A stretch of 64,000 nucleotides of DNA from assembly GCA_037039925.1 (NCBI GenBank), contig JAXRKP010000425.1, forward strand, positions 231,001-295,000, written 5' to 3'. Positions within the stretch are counted from its first letter, which is position 1. The number at the start of each line of letters is the position of its first letter. This DNA is from Doris montereyensis. Taxonomy: Eukaryota; Mollusca; Gastropoda; Nudibranchia; Dorididae. The notes under the pieces are model-generated. The model made no database searches. It saw only the letters and a list, made by a program, of their open reading frames with translations, and had not been told where the DNA came from. Of this stretch, positions 46,141 to 58,850 are shown one piece after another. Position numbers and translations under genes: made by a program.

Positions 46141-46985
46141 ACACATCCCGCCAATGTTCTTATTCATGAATGTTAATTTTTTTTTCTTTTGTTCTTACGG
46201 TACTTGGTTAACGGAATTTAAGGATTGCCGGTATGAAAGACGCTGGGAGGGATAGGAGAGGGGGGGGAGGGGCTCAAAGGCTCGGACGAGGTGAAGACAT
46301 CTGATCCGTTGTGTCGACCCTAATGGGATTAAAGCTGAAAGGAAAAGAAGGAGAATACACTTGCCTTTATGTCCACAGCACTGGAATGATTGGTATGGTG
46401 CACGTGTATAAAGACAGCCATAAACAAGCACACAAACAAACAAATAAAACCCAAAATCTTGTTTGGATATTGTGCTGACGTCATAGTTGTAATGCACCCT
46501 GGGTTGTAGGGGAATGGAATACACGCAGGTCGTTTTCAAGATCGCTCTGTCTACAGGCATCCTTGGTTGGGTTTTAGCTGGTCTTCGACCGGAAACGGAA
46601 ATAATATATTGGGTACCGGTACCCGATGTTCCAGTTTTGATCAAATTATGTCTGAATACTAGCGCCTCCTCTTACCCATTACAAGTCAAAAGCTTTCGAC
46701 ATTCCGGGCAATGATTTAATTAATAACTATTTAAAAAAACGACCCCAGCCGAAAATGAAAGAAATTCAATCATGTTGTTGATCCTCTGACCTAATAATGA
46801 TTTTCCCTTTGGGTGATCGTGTTACTGATGGCGGCGGGGGTGTGGGCGGGGTGTTTTTTTCTTTTGTTTGTTTGTTTGTTTTTCTTTTCACAAAGAAGAT
46901 CTTCACATCAGGGTCGTTAATATGGAAAGGATTCGGTGTTTTTAGAAATATTGTTTTGAAATGTATTCATTGTTTTTAGAACTAG
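46141..46985. other. Mostly unique sequence; possible retroposon 3' end
   Basis: At 46,295-46,355, GTGTCGACCCTAATGGGATT followed by AAAGCTGAAAGGAAAAGAAG resembles the 3' termini of RTE-type retroposons from memory. Weak support. No gene is seen. Confidence 0.35.
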
Positions 46986-47060
46986 ATGATCGGTGTGAAT
47001 GCGGTCGTGGTGGTCGAAGTGGTGGTAGTGGTGGTGGTTTGAATTTGGTGGTTGTTGTTG

Positions 47061-47547
47061 TTACAGATCCAGCAGCGCTCGGACATAATTTGTCCTTCGG
47101 CCCAATGCCATGTAGTGGTATCTGCAAGTGTTTTTCATCTGTTGTAGGGTTCCATAAATAGTGTTCAGAGTATCACGTTTCTCGGGAAGTAGCTGGTCGC
47201 GTAGGTCTTTCAATTTGTGGCATTCCAATAGGAAGTAGCTGGTCGCGTAGGTCTTTCAATTTGCATTCAAATAGGTGATGAGTCACAGTTTTATGGGGAT
47301 GGTCACAAAGAGGGCATACTGGGGCATGTTCAGGATTTTTACTGTTTAGATGCATGTTTAGCTGTATGTCGTGTGTTCGGAGTCTGAAGATGGTGATTTG
47401 GTCTTTTCGTTTAAATTGGTTGATGTTGTCATTTGTTTGTGGGATAGCCATATGTCTGTATAAATCTCTTCCAGTCTTTCCTAATGCCCATCTGTTCGTC
47501 CAATCCTCTTTGCTGTTAACTTTGATGATTTGTTTCGCGGTCTGCAT
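47061..47547 (-). pseudogene. LINE C-terminal domain
   Basis: It follows the RNase H in LINEs of this type and probably binds nucleic acid. Visible words are DLYRHMAIPQTNDNINQ, KDQITIFRLRTHDIQLNMHL, then PVCPLCDHPHKTVTHHLFEC, a CX2CX8HX4C-like cluster, and LRDQLLP. The frame breaks at a 41-bp tandem duplication (about 47,184-47,266 on plus, both containing GGAAGTAGCTGGTCGCGTAG), after which the end YGTLQQMKNTCRYHYMALGR and RTNYVRALLDL continues in another frame. This copy has one YGTLQQM segment where the copy at 20 kb has five. Confidence 0.85.
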
Positions 47548-47559
47548 TGTAGTTTTTGT

Positions 47560-47900
47560 GTTTGGTTGTTGTTTGGCAAGAGTGTCTGATTTGTCATTTC
47601 CTATTGTGTTTACATGTCCAGGGATTCACTGCATTACTAGTTCGACGCCATAGGTTTAATTAGTTGGTCAGCTCCTAATCCTGTTTGTCTGAGATCAGAT
47701 ATCTGGCAGTTGTTGATAGCTCGTAGGACAGACATTGCGTCTGTAAAAAGGATGATATATGATATTTTAGCTGGGAGTGTATTGGAAACAGTGTTGAAGT
47801 GGTAGACTAATGTTTCATGTCAAGAGGTTCCACGTTGGTATGTATTTCATACGCAGCTGCAGCTGTGGGGATTGATATCATGCCTCCACGAATAAAGCGT
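47560..47900 (-). pseudogene. LINE RNase H domain remnant
   Basis: The minus-strand words FTDAMSVLRAINN and, after a frame break, IPGHVNTIGNDKSDTLAKQ match the DAxSxLxA and WxPGHxxIxGNExADxLAK motifs of LINE RNase H. In-frame stops include the position before IPGH, where W is expected. In an intact element this enzyme degrades the RNA template during copying. Confidence 0.75.
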
Positions 47901-48261
47901 AGAGCATTGTTTTGGACCCTGTTCACTGTCATCAGGTTGGATTTGCTGCATGAGCTTACTAGGATAGACCTGCTTTACTCGAGGGATGGGCAAACGTATC
48001 ACAAGTATCCAAAGGGTCTGATCCCCCTGAGGTGCTCGCTAACTTCTTTAAAAGATTGATTTTTCTTACACCTTTAGCTTTGAGGCTGCATGTGCTTTTT
48101 CATGGTAAGCTGATGGTCTAGCTGTACACCGAAGATATATTGGATAGCTCTCTTTCTCGATCTGTTCACCCATTGATCATCTATTTTAAGTTGAGTTTGG
48201 CAATCTTGTGGCTCTTTGTGAATATGGTGTATACTGTTTTAGTATTGATTTTCATCTTCCA

Positions 48262-49123
48262 TTACTGGCAATACTCATCAAGTCTCTTCAAGTTCTCATT
48301 CTTTTTCCGAGCTGCTGTTTTGGTATTTCTGCTTGTTTCCCATATTGCCAAGGCATCTGCGTATAGGGCTGTTTCAGACTTGAGCACATCTAAAAGGTTA
48401 TTGATGTAAACAAGAAACAAGGTGCAACTTAGTGATGGAACCTGTGTTAAGCCTTCTTCAAGAACTTCATTGGACGAAATTGCATTGTTCGTTTTCGTTT
48501 GTTTTGTTCGGTCCGTCAGAAACCGCTTAATCCATTGGTAGAGCTTCCCATGGATTCCCAGTTGCATCCTTTTGATGAAAAGAACATTTCTCCACACACG
48601 ATCATATGCTTGTTGTAAATCAACAAATACGACTAGCATGTTGCTCTTCTCTTGAAGCCGTCATGGATCACTGCGAGTCTGAGCAGGTGGTCTTCTCTGC
48701 AGCTATTTGCTCTAAATCCAGCTTGTTTTGAACAACTGCTGTTAGTGGTTTCAAGGTACCAACGAAGGCGATGGTTGATCATTTTTTCAGCCAATTTTTC
48801 AATACATGATGTTAGTGATATTGGTCTGTAGCTCTTGGGTTCATTAGCTGGTTTGTTTGTCTTGAAGATTGGAGTTAAATAGACGTCCCTTCAGACTTTA
48901 GGTATTTCACGTCTTTGCCATGACATGTTGATCAATTTATAAATACTTGTTTTCCTTTATGACTTAGTTTGCAGGTCATCTCATTGTGTACTTTATCTGG
49001 CCCCTGGCGATTATTTGGTTTCAGCTTCTTCAGGGCGTGGTTGAATTCTATGTAATTGAAGTCTTCCTCAATTATTGGCAGGCTGACAGTTGGAGCTCTT
49101 TCCTTCTTTTTCAGCTGTTGCAA
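48262..49123 (-). pseudogene. LINE reverse transcriptase (catalytically dead)
   Basis: Domain order from 49,123 down: ALKKLKPNNRQGPDKVHNEM, then TPIFKTNKPANEPKSYRPIS with LTSCIEKLAEKMINHRL, KQAGFRANSCREDHLLRL, VVFVDLQQAYDRVW, GLTQVPSLSCTLFLVYINN and ALYADALAIWE. The first catalytic Asp (VDLQQAYD) is kept. The second site reads YADA instead of YADD (near 48,350), and the usual GxPQG is GLTQV, so the enzyme is inactive. A stop and frameshift near 48,640 separate the N- and C-terminal parts. Confidence 0.88.
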
Positions 49124-49278
49124 GCGCTCTTTATCCTCCTCTTGGGGGTTTTCTCTTCTGTTTACAGAGGTAAATTAACAGCTGAAATGTCTAGCCTTCT
49201 TTTGATCTGTATTGATATTATCATATGTACTGAGGTGTTTAGGGTGTGTTTGTCTGTTATCGCCTGAGAGGTTGTTTA

Positions 49279-49880
49279 CTAGGGACCAGGCTCTAGCTCC
49301 ATTTTGACGAAGATCAAGGCCACTGCATGTTTTGAACCATTTCTCTTTTTTGGCTTTATTGACTGTAACTGTAAGTTTGACTTTGGCACAATCTGTGCTG
49401 TACTGAGTTTTTTGGCGTTAGGGTCTTTTTCCAGGTTGTCTCTTGTTATCTTTCTTTCCACTACAGAACACTGTATCTCTTCAGTCCAGAATGGTTTTTA
49501 ATTTTTGCGACAAGCTCTTGGGATGTGTTGTAATGCAGATTTGATGATGGCTGTTGTCACATTTTCGTTAAATTCTTCTACACTGTTGGTATCTCTGATG
49601 TTTGGAAGGAGCAAGTCTGATGTTTCGTTTTAGTGGGCACAGTCAGCATTTCTAAAGTTACAACAAGTTCTCGGGGTGTATCTTTTAGGAGATGGAGCAC
49701 TAATCTTTGTTAACATAGGTCTGGAGTCACTTCCTAAGTCGTCAAGAACTTGACTGCGACAAGATGTTATTAGGTTTGATGAGCAGATGGCTAGGCCTGT
49801 GTGTAGTGTTGACAGTTGTAGCGGTTGCCCGACATCCATAATGTTTTTCTGTGAGGCAAATGTCACGTCCATGATCTTAA
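49279..49880 (-). pseudogene. LINE endonuclease C-terminus and linker
   Basis: MDVTFASQKNIMDVGQPL, then LDDLGSDSRPMLTKISAP, matches the DxTxxS...GSDHxPI end of LINE endonucleases, with the key SDH reading SDS. The following linker (ITRDNLEKDPNAKK) precedes RT. Frames are broken. Confidence 0.65.
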
Positions 49881-49963
49881 ATGGCGGCAGTGACGTGTCC
49901 GTGGTGTCTGCAATGGAGTTACGACTGTCGACAAATCACGTTGGGTTTGTCAATTTTGACATT

Positions 49964-49966
<3 letters not shown>

Positions 49967-49999
<33 letters not shown>
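49967..49999. repeat. (GT)n microsatellite
   Basis: About 16 GT units at the 5' truncation of the LINE. Confidence 0.95.
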
Positions 50000-50001
<2 letters not shown>

Positions 50002-50164
50002 GATATATGTGGTTTGTGTGTGAACTTTATTCATTTCAGCCAGTCACGACACGATCTTGCATGGTGGTCTCATCTGTAACGCGCTGATGTCATCACTAAC
50101 TTGTCTGTGTTTGATTTGTTTCCATTGACAACTGTTGCCTGCTAGCTTGTCAGTGTACCGTCGA

Positions 50165-50435
<271 letters not shown>

Positions 50436-50517
50436 ATCTCACCTTCCCTGCCAATTTGTCTATCCATCTCCCTATCTATCTTCCCTGCTTAATTTGTCAA
50501 TTTATTAATATATCTAT

Positions 50518-50645
<128 letters not shown>

Positions 50646-51147
50646 ATCCATCCATCCGCAATCTCTTCTCAGTCAATCAATCAGTCAAACTATCAGCCAA
50701 TCAATTAACTAACAGTCTTTTTGTACAATAATGTATTTATTTATATTGTTAGTGTCTATTTCCTTCCATCTATCAATCTAATCTCTACATATATATATAT
50801 ATTAATAATCTATTTCAATATCACGACGAAAAAAATTAACAGTGACATGTTGACATAAAAAACAAGCGGCAAAGAGATCAAGTATAAATCGACTGTAATA
50901 GAAAAAAATGTCGCTTTGTTTTAAATCTACATAGAAAATATGACTATTAAATAGGTGTTGAACTGACAGACATAAAGAAACAAAACGCTAACAACGAAAA
51001 TGAGATGTTGAGAAAGCCATTGGGGTATGAAGAAGAGGCAACGTCAGGAATGAAACACAAAGAGAGAAAATAGGAAAGGGACCAAACACTTCACTTGGTA
51101 CAGAGACAGCCTTCATGGTTTGATCACATGATGTGAGAATGCCACCA
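50646..51147. other. AT-rich unique sequence, no gene recognised
   Basis: Nothing is supported beyond AT-rich background. Confidence 0.5.
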
Positions 51148-51545
51148 AATTTGATTTGATTTGATTTGATTTGATTTGATTTGATTTGATTTGATTTGAT
51201 TTGATTTGATTTGATTTAATTTAATTTAATTTACTCACATCCACAACTAAGGTGATCCCGAGGTTTTTGGTAGCATTTTCAATTTTGCCCGGGCTGCCCT
51301 GTAAATAGCCAAGGGATCTTTAACGTGCACAAAGTGTTGTGCTCTGTGCACGGGACCTCTTTTTTATCGTCCGTCTCCGATGAGACTAGATGTGTCAATC
51401 CACCTACCTGGACCATAGGGATAGATTCTACTCGAAAATAATCGAGAAAAATTGTTCAACCGATGGTGGTGCTCGAACCCACGACCTTTTGGTTGAGAGG
51501 CCGACGCCTTGCCTCTGGCCTACCGAGTCCCGTGTGACCAAATAG
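51148..51545 (-). mobile_element. SINE-2 full-length copy with (AAATC)n tail
   Basis: On the minus strand: head GGGACTCGGTAGGCCAGAGG, CGTCGGCCTCTCAACCAAAA and B box GTGGGTTCGAGCACC. Body: TATGGTCCAGGTAGGTGGAT, GGAGACGGACGATAAAAAAG and GTGCACGTTAAAGATCCCTT. End: GGATCACCTTAGTTGTGGAT and GTGAGTAAA, then a TTGAT/TTAAT pentanucleotide tail (on plus, 51,148-51,235). This is the best reference copy of the family. Confidence 0.9.
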
Positions 51546-53452
51546 ATCCAGACCAAACGAATCCACATTGCCATAGACGAAACATACAATGTGACATAGA
51601 CCAAATGAATCCACATTGCCATAGACAACATGCAATGTGACATAGACCAAATGAATCCACATTGCCACAGACAACATACAATGTGACATAGACCAAACGA
51701 ATCCACATTGCCATAGACAACATACAATGTGACATAGACCAAACGAATCCACATTGCCATAGACAACATGCAATGTGACATAGACCAAACGAATCCACAT
51801 TGCCATAGACAACATACAATGTGACATAGACCAAACGAATCCACATTGCCATAGACATACAATGTGACATAGACCAATGAATCCACATTGACATAGACAG
51901 CATACAATGATATAGACCAAACTAATCCACATTGCCATAGACAACATACAATGTGACATAGACCAAATGATTCCACATTGCCATAGACAACATACAATGT
52001 GACATAGACCAAATGAATCCACATTGCCATAGATAACATACAATACAATGTGACATAGACCAAAGGAATCCACATTGCCATAGACAACATACAATGTAAC
52101 ATAGACCAAATGAATCCACATTGCCATAGACAACATGCAATGTGACATAGACCAAATGAATCTACATTGCCATAGACAACATGCAATGTGACATAGACCA
52201 AATGAATCTACATTGCCATAGACAACATACAATGTGACATAGACCAAATGAATCCACATTGCCATAGACAACATGCAATGCGACATAGACCAAATGACAT
52301 TCCAACTACATTGCCATAGACAACATACAATGTGACTTAGACCAAATGAATCCACATTGCCATAGCATACAATGTGCATAGACCACATGAATCCACATTG
52401 CCATAGACACATACAATGTGCATAGACCAAATGAATCTACATTGCCATAGACAACATACAATGTGACTTAGACCAAACGAATCCACATTGCCATAGACAA
52501 CATGCAATGTGACATAGACCAAACGAATCCACATTGTGACATAGACCAAACGAATATTGCCAAACATACAATGTGACATAGACCAAACGAATCCACATTG
52601 CCATAGACAACATACAATGTGACATAGACCAAATGAATCTACATTGCCATAGACAACATACAATGTGACATAGACCAAATGAATCTACATTGCCATAGAC
52701 AACATACAATGTGACATAGACCAAATGAATCTACATTGCCATAGACAACATACAATGTAACATAGACCAAATGAATCTACATTGTGCAATGTTAGACAAA
52801 TGAATCTACATTGCCATAGACAACACAATGTAACATAGACCAAATGAATCTACATTGCCATAGACAACAAATGCAATGTACATAGACATAGAAAATGAAT
52901 CTACATTGCCATAGACAACATACAATGTGACATAGACCAAATGAATCTACATTGCCATAGACAACATACAATGTGACATAGACCAAATGAATCCACATTG
53001 CCATAGACAACATACAATGTGACATAGACCAAATGAATCTACATTGCCATAGACAACATACAATGTGACATAGACCAAATGAATCTACATTGCCATAGAC
53101 AACATACAATGTGACATAGACCAAATGAATCCACATTGCCACAGACAACACACAATGTGACATAGACCAAACGAATCCACATTGCCATAGACAACATACA
53201 ATGTGACATATGACCACATGAATAAATGAATTTGACATAGACATAGACCAAATAAAACATGACATAGACAAATGAATCCACATTGCCACAAACAACACAC
53301 AATGTGACATATACCAAATGAATCCACATTGCCATAAACAACATACAATGTGACATAGACCAAATGAATTCACATTGCCACAAACAACACACAATGTGAC
53401 ATATACTCAAATGAATCCACATTGCCATAGACAACATACAATGTGACATATT
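51546..53452. repeat. 46-bp minisatellite, about 41 units
   Basis: The unit contains ATTGCCATAGACAACATACA, ATGTGACATAGACCAAACGA and ATCCAC. It abuts the 5' end of the SINE-2 head. The left part has CAAACGAATCC, the right part CAAATGAATCT. Minus-strand frames rich in W/C/M are artefacts. Confidence 0.96.
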
Positions 53453-53496
53453 CGAGGCAGTGGAGGAAAGACAACCAGACTTTTAGTTTCGATTTG

Positions 53497-53705
53497 TCTT
53501 GGTGTTACCCACATCCACATCTAAGGTGATCTCATGGGTTGTAATAATGTGTTGGTAGGACTTTGTTAATGTTGTTCGGACCGCCCTGTGAACATCCAAG
53601 CGATCTTAGTGTGCACAGAGTGTTGTCATCTGATTATTATCGGCGGTATCCTATGGGACTAAGAGTCGATCCAACTACCTGGACCGCGTAGGGGGGGGGG
53701 TTACT
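53497..53705 (-). mobile_element. SINE-2 3' part, inverted partner 1
   Basis: It contains CACATCCACATCTAAGGTGA, GACCGCCCTGTGAACATCCA and CAACTACCTGGACCGCGTAG on the plus strand, i.e. SINE-2 on minus. It ends at a run of nine G followed by TTACTCGAAAAC. Confidence 0.8.
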
Positions 53706-53754
53706 CGAAAACAGAATGTCCACATTTGTAATAATTTTTTTCTCCATTGTTTTT

Positions 53755-53995
53755 GAGTAACCCCCCCCCCCCCCCCCCCCAGCCCAGCTAAATGGATCGA
53801 CACCTAATCCCATGTGAGACGGACGATAAAAAAGAATTGTGCAGATCACAACACACTGTACACGCTAAAGATTCCTTTGTTTTTTTTTTTTTTACAGTAC
53901 AGTCCGGGAAAAATGTCAATAAAAATTCCTACCAAAAATTCAGAGATCACCTTTAGTGGTGGATGTGAGTAAAATCAAACAAAATCAAAACTTTA
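53755..53995 (+). mobile_element. SINE-2 3' part, inverted partner 2
   Basis: It starts GAGTAACC then about 18 C, followed by TGGATCGACACCTAATCCCA, GAGACGGACGATAAAAAAGA and CAGAGATCACCTTTAGTGGT, ending GTGAGTAAAATCAAAC. Together with 53,497-53,705 it forms an inverted repeat around a ~50-bp spacer. Confidence 0.8.
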
Positions 53996-55012
<1,017 letters not shown>

Positions 55013-55565
55013 TCTATCTATCTATCTATCTACCTATCTGTCAGTCTATCTGGCTGTCTGTCTGTCTTTCTCCTTGGCTTTCTTCCAACTTCAGAACTCT
55101 CTATTTGCTGGCCTGCCATCTGCCTGTCTGTTGGCTGTCGGTCTCTTAATCTGTGCTTGTCTCCAGTACCTCTGTGTCGTCTGTCTTTTTCTATCTTTCT
55201 CCTGGTGGTACTCACTCTCATTTCACCCCTGCCTCTAACTTCCGTCCTTGTCTTCCTGTGCACAACCCTAACTCTGTATCTTTCTCTTCTTAATTGGCCC
55301 CATCTCTCTCGTCTCTCTCGTCTGTCTCTGTCTCTCTTTTAGTATCTCGCCGCTATTTCTGTCTATTTGAACTTCTTCCTCTATTTATGCCTGTTTATCT
55401 TTTCTGTAGTCTCAGCGACGCTAATATTTAATCCACCGTTCCAGACAATTCTCTGTCTGACATATTGTTTAGTTTGTCCAGCCAAAATGGACACTGTATT
55501 GATGTTTATATAATAATGCACCTTCAGAACTCTCTTTTGCCTCGCTTGTTTTGTTCATGCTTCTC
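55013..55565. other. Pyrimidine-biased unique sequence
   Basis: A 110-codon frame at 55,010-55,342 begins inside the TATC repeat and has no recognised domain. Treated as non-coding. Confidence 0.5.
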
Positions 55566-58273
55566 TTTTCTTTCTCATGTTCTTCTTTCACTCTAGTTCT
55601 CCCTAACTCGTCTTTCTCATGTTCTTCTCTCACTCTAGTTCTCCCTAACTCATTTTCTCATGTTCTTCTCTCACTAGTTTTCCTAACTCATCTTTCTCAT
55701 TTTCTTCCTTCACTCTAGTTCTCCTAACTCGTCTTTCTCATGTTCTTCTCTCACTCTAGTTGTCCCTAACTCGTCTTTCTCATGTTCTTCTATCACTCTA
55801 GTTCTCCCTAACTCGTCTTTCTCATGTTCTTCCTCTCTCTAGTTCTCCATAACTCATCTTTCTCATGTTCTTCTCTCACTCTAGTTGTCCCTAACTCGTC
55901 TTTCTCATGTTCTTCTCTCACTCTAGTTCTCCATAACTCATCTTTCTCATGTTCTTCTCTCACTCTAGTTGTCCCTAACTCGTCTTTCTCATGTTCTTCT
56001 CTCACTCTAGTTCTCGCTAACTGATCTCTATCATGTTCTTCTATAACTTTAGTTCTCACTTACTGATCTTTTCTCATGTTTTTCTATCACTCTAGTTATC
56101 CCAAACCGATCTTTCTCATGTTCTCCTCTCACTCTAGTTCTCCCTAACCGATCTTTCTCATTTTCTTCTCTCACTCCCTAATTCTCTCCTAACTGATCTT
56201 TCTCATGTTTCTCTCTCACTTTAATTCTCCCCAATCGATCTTTTCTCATTGTCTTCTCTCTCTCTAATTCTCTCTAAGTGATTTTCTCATTGTCTTCTTC
56301 TAGTTCTCTAAGTGATTTTTCTCATGTTCTTCTCCCTAACCTGATCTTTTTCATTTTCTTCTCTCACTCTAATTCCCTAACTGATCTTTCTCATGTTCTT
56401 ATCTCACTCTAATTCTCCTTAACTGATTTTTCTCATGTTTTTTCTCTTACTCTAATTCCCCTAACTGATCTTTCTCATGTTTTCCTCACTCTTATACTCC
56501 CTCTGAACTTTCTCATGTTCTTCTCTTACTCTAATTTCTAACTGATCTTTCTCATGTTCTTCTCTCACTCTTCTTCTTCTATTTCTCATGTTCATCTCTG
56601 TCTCTAATTCTCCCTAACCTATATTTCGCATGTTCTTCCCTCACTCTAATTCTCCATAATCTTTCTGATGTTCTTCTCTCACTGTAATTCGCCCGAACTG
56701 ATCTTTCTTTTCTTTCTTCTCTCATTCTAATTCTTCCTAACTGATCTTTTCATGTTCTTCTCACTCTAATTGTCCCTAACTGATCTTTTCATGTTCGTCT
56801 CTCATTCTAATTCTCCCTAACTGATCTTTTCGTATGTTCTTCTATCATTCTAATTCTCCCTAGCTGAATTTTCTCATGTTCGTCTGTCATTCTAATTCTC
56901 CCTAACTGATCCTTTCACGTATTTCTATCACTCTAATTCTCCCTAACTAATCTTTTCTCATGTTCTTTCTCAATCTAATTCTCCCTATCTGATCTTTCTT
57001 CTGTTCCTCTATTTCTCCATAAATGATCCTTTCCACGTTTTTCTATCACTCTAATTCTCCTTAACTATTCTTTTCTCACGTTCTTCTATCACTCTAATTC
57101 TCCATAATCTTCCTGATGTTCTCTCAATCTAATTCTCCTAACTGATCTTCTCATGTTCTTCTCTAACTCTACTTCTCCCTAACTGATTTTTCCTCATTTT
57201 TTCTCTGACTCTAATTATCTCTAACTAATCTTTCTCACGTTCTTCTCTCATTCTAATTTTCCCTAACTGGTCTTTCCCATTTTTTTCTCCCACTCTACTT
57301 CTCCCTAACTGATCTTTCCCATATTTTTCTCTCACTTTAATTTACCCTAACTGGTCTTTCCCATGTTTTTCTCTCACTTTAATTTTCCCTAACTGATCTT
57401 TCCCATGTTTTTCTCTCACTCTAATTTACCCTAACTGGTCTTTCCCATGTTTTTCTCTCACTCTAATTTCCCTAACTGGTCTTTCCCATGTTTTTTCTCA
57501 CCCTTTTTCCCTAACTGATCTTTCCCATGTTTTTCTCTCACTCTAATTTACCCTAACTGGTCTTTCTCATGTTTCCTCTCTTTCACTTTAATTTTCCCTA
57601 ACTGATCTTTCCCATGTTTTTCTCTCACTCTAATTTTCTCTAACTAATCTTTCTCACGTTCTTCTCTCATTCTAATTTTCCCAACTGATCTTTCCCATGT
57701 TTTTTTCTTCACTTTCTTCTTCCTAACTGATCTTTCCCATGTTTTTCTCACTCTAATTTTCCCTAACTGATCTTTCCCATGTTTTTCTCTCACTCTAATT
57801 TTCCCTAACTGATCTTTCCCATGTTTTTTTCTCACTCTAATTTTCCCCAACTGATCTTTCCATGTTTTTTCTCACTCTAATTTTCCCCAACTGGTCTTTC
57901 CCATGTTTTTCTCTCACTCTAATTCTCCTAACTGGTCTTTCCCATGTTTTTTTCTCACTCTTCTTCTCCCTAACTGATCTTTCCCATGTTTTCTCTCACT
58001 CTAATTTTCCTAACTGATCTTTCCCATGTTTTTCTCTCACTCCTAATTTTCCTAACTGATCTTTCCCATGTTATTCTCTTTTTTCTCTCACTCTAATAAT
58101 CCCTAACTGATCTTTCCCATGTTTTTCTCTCACTCTAATTTTCCTTAACTGGTCTTTCCCATGTTTTTCTCACCCTTTTTCCCTAACTGATCTTTCCCAT
58201 GTTTTTTCTCTCTACTTCTCCCTAACTCGTCTTTCCCATGTTATTCTCTTTCACTTTTCTACTTCTCCCTAAC
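55566..58273. repeat. 42-bp minisatellite, about 65 units
   Basis: Left units contain TTCTCTCACTCTAGTTCTCC, CTAACTCGTCTTTCTCATG. Right units contain TTTTTCTCTCACTCTAATTT, TCCCTAACTGATCTTTCCC. The sequence shifts gradually from left to right. On the minus strand the unit encodes a 14-residue charged repeat of the type TRVREEHEKDEL, but stops and indels break it every few units. Confidence 0.94.
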
Positions 58274-58850
58274 CAAAATAATGTTTTAACAACGAAGGAT
58301 CTAATCAACGTGCGTTGTTTGTAGTGATTCACACATTGTACATGGATGCTGGGACATATCAGCTGCTCAATTTTACTTCATAGTTTTACCACAAAGTAAG
58401 CTCCTCAATCCACATTGTGTCATTTCTATTGATTTGCATTGACTGTTTGGGTGGGCTATGCTGGTAGATGCTACCTCTACTCATTTTAACGCCTTCACTT
58501 ATAGTTATATTTTGCTTTTGTTTTCTCTACATTTAGTCTGAGATCACCGATGATGGTGAGCTGGGTAAATTTCAATAAACATACAAACAGACAAACAAAT
58601 TGTGTCAATTTACATACTATACATGGCAATGTGCCTTTACACGTGAACTTGTCGTATGAATCTCTGATCGAATTTGTGAGCGGTCGTTGCTGGTACGTCC
58701 TACTTCTTTCCGTTCTCCTCTTTTCACTTTTTTTTATCTTGACTGCCTCATAATCTTACCCTGAGATCCTGATGTAAATTTCAGTTAACAAAAGATATGC
58801 TTATCTTGGTTTTGTTGACTTTAATCATAAATTATAATAAATATAATGTG
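58274..58850 (+). other. Unique sequence with two SINE 3'-tail fragments
   Basis: Tail words GAGATCACCGATGATGG with GCTGGGTAAATTTCAATAAA at about 58,540-58,585, and CCTCATAATCTTACCCTGAG with TAAATTTCAGTTAAC at about 58,748-58,795. No gene is seen. Confidence 0.6.

Larger units (their letters stand above)
47050..49900 (-). mobile_element. Decayed I/Nimb-like LINE (EN-RT-RNase H-CTD)
   Basis: A non-LTR retrotransposon on the minus strand. In element order it has the C-terminal part of the endonuclease (49.88-49.63 kb), an RT (49.12-48.26), an RNase H (about 47.90-47.57) and a zinc-finger-like C-terminal domain (47.55-47.06). It ends with a stop at 47,061-47,063 and a short AAC tail (GTTGTTGTTGTT on plus). 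The presence of RNase H and the CPLC-type tail point to the I/Nimb lineage rather than CR1 or RTE. It is 5'-truncated near 49.9 kb, with frameshifts and stops between all domains. A second 3' end of the same family is at 19.8-20.56 kb. Confidence 0.88.

Noticed and set aside
45463..46167. WTEYGPSVDRV-type and HTRSTLGPYS-type repeat proteins, up to 215 codons
   Set aside because: These are artefacts of the 22-bp array. Three phases of a non-multiple-of-three unit cycle through the frames, and both strands are equally open.
50990..51147. LINE C-terminal remnant suggested by a WFDHMM phrase
   Set aside because: The match is only a few residues and no neighbouring motif supports it.
51460..51545. 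tRNA gene on the minus strand
   Set aside because: The tRNA-like head continues into a SINE-2 body and the family has five copies here.
51428..53449. Trp/Cys/Met-rich membrane-like proteins on the minus strand
   Set aside because: The 46-bp array read in cycling frames gives CHIVCCLWQCGFIWSM. The hydrophobicity is an accident of the unit.
55808..57850. Coiled-coil-like TRVREEHEKDEL repeat protein
   Set aside because: The 42-bp array keeps the frame only for 60-80 codons before indels break it. No conserved ends or initiation context.
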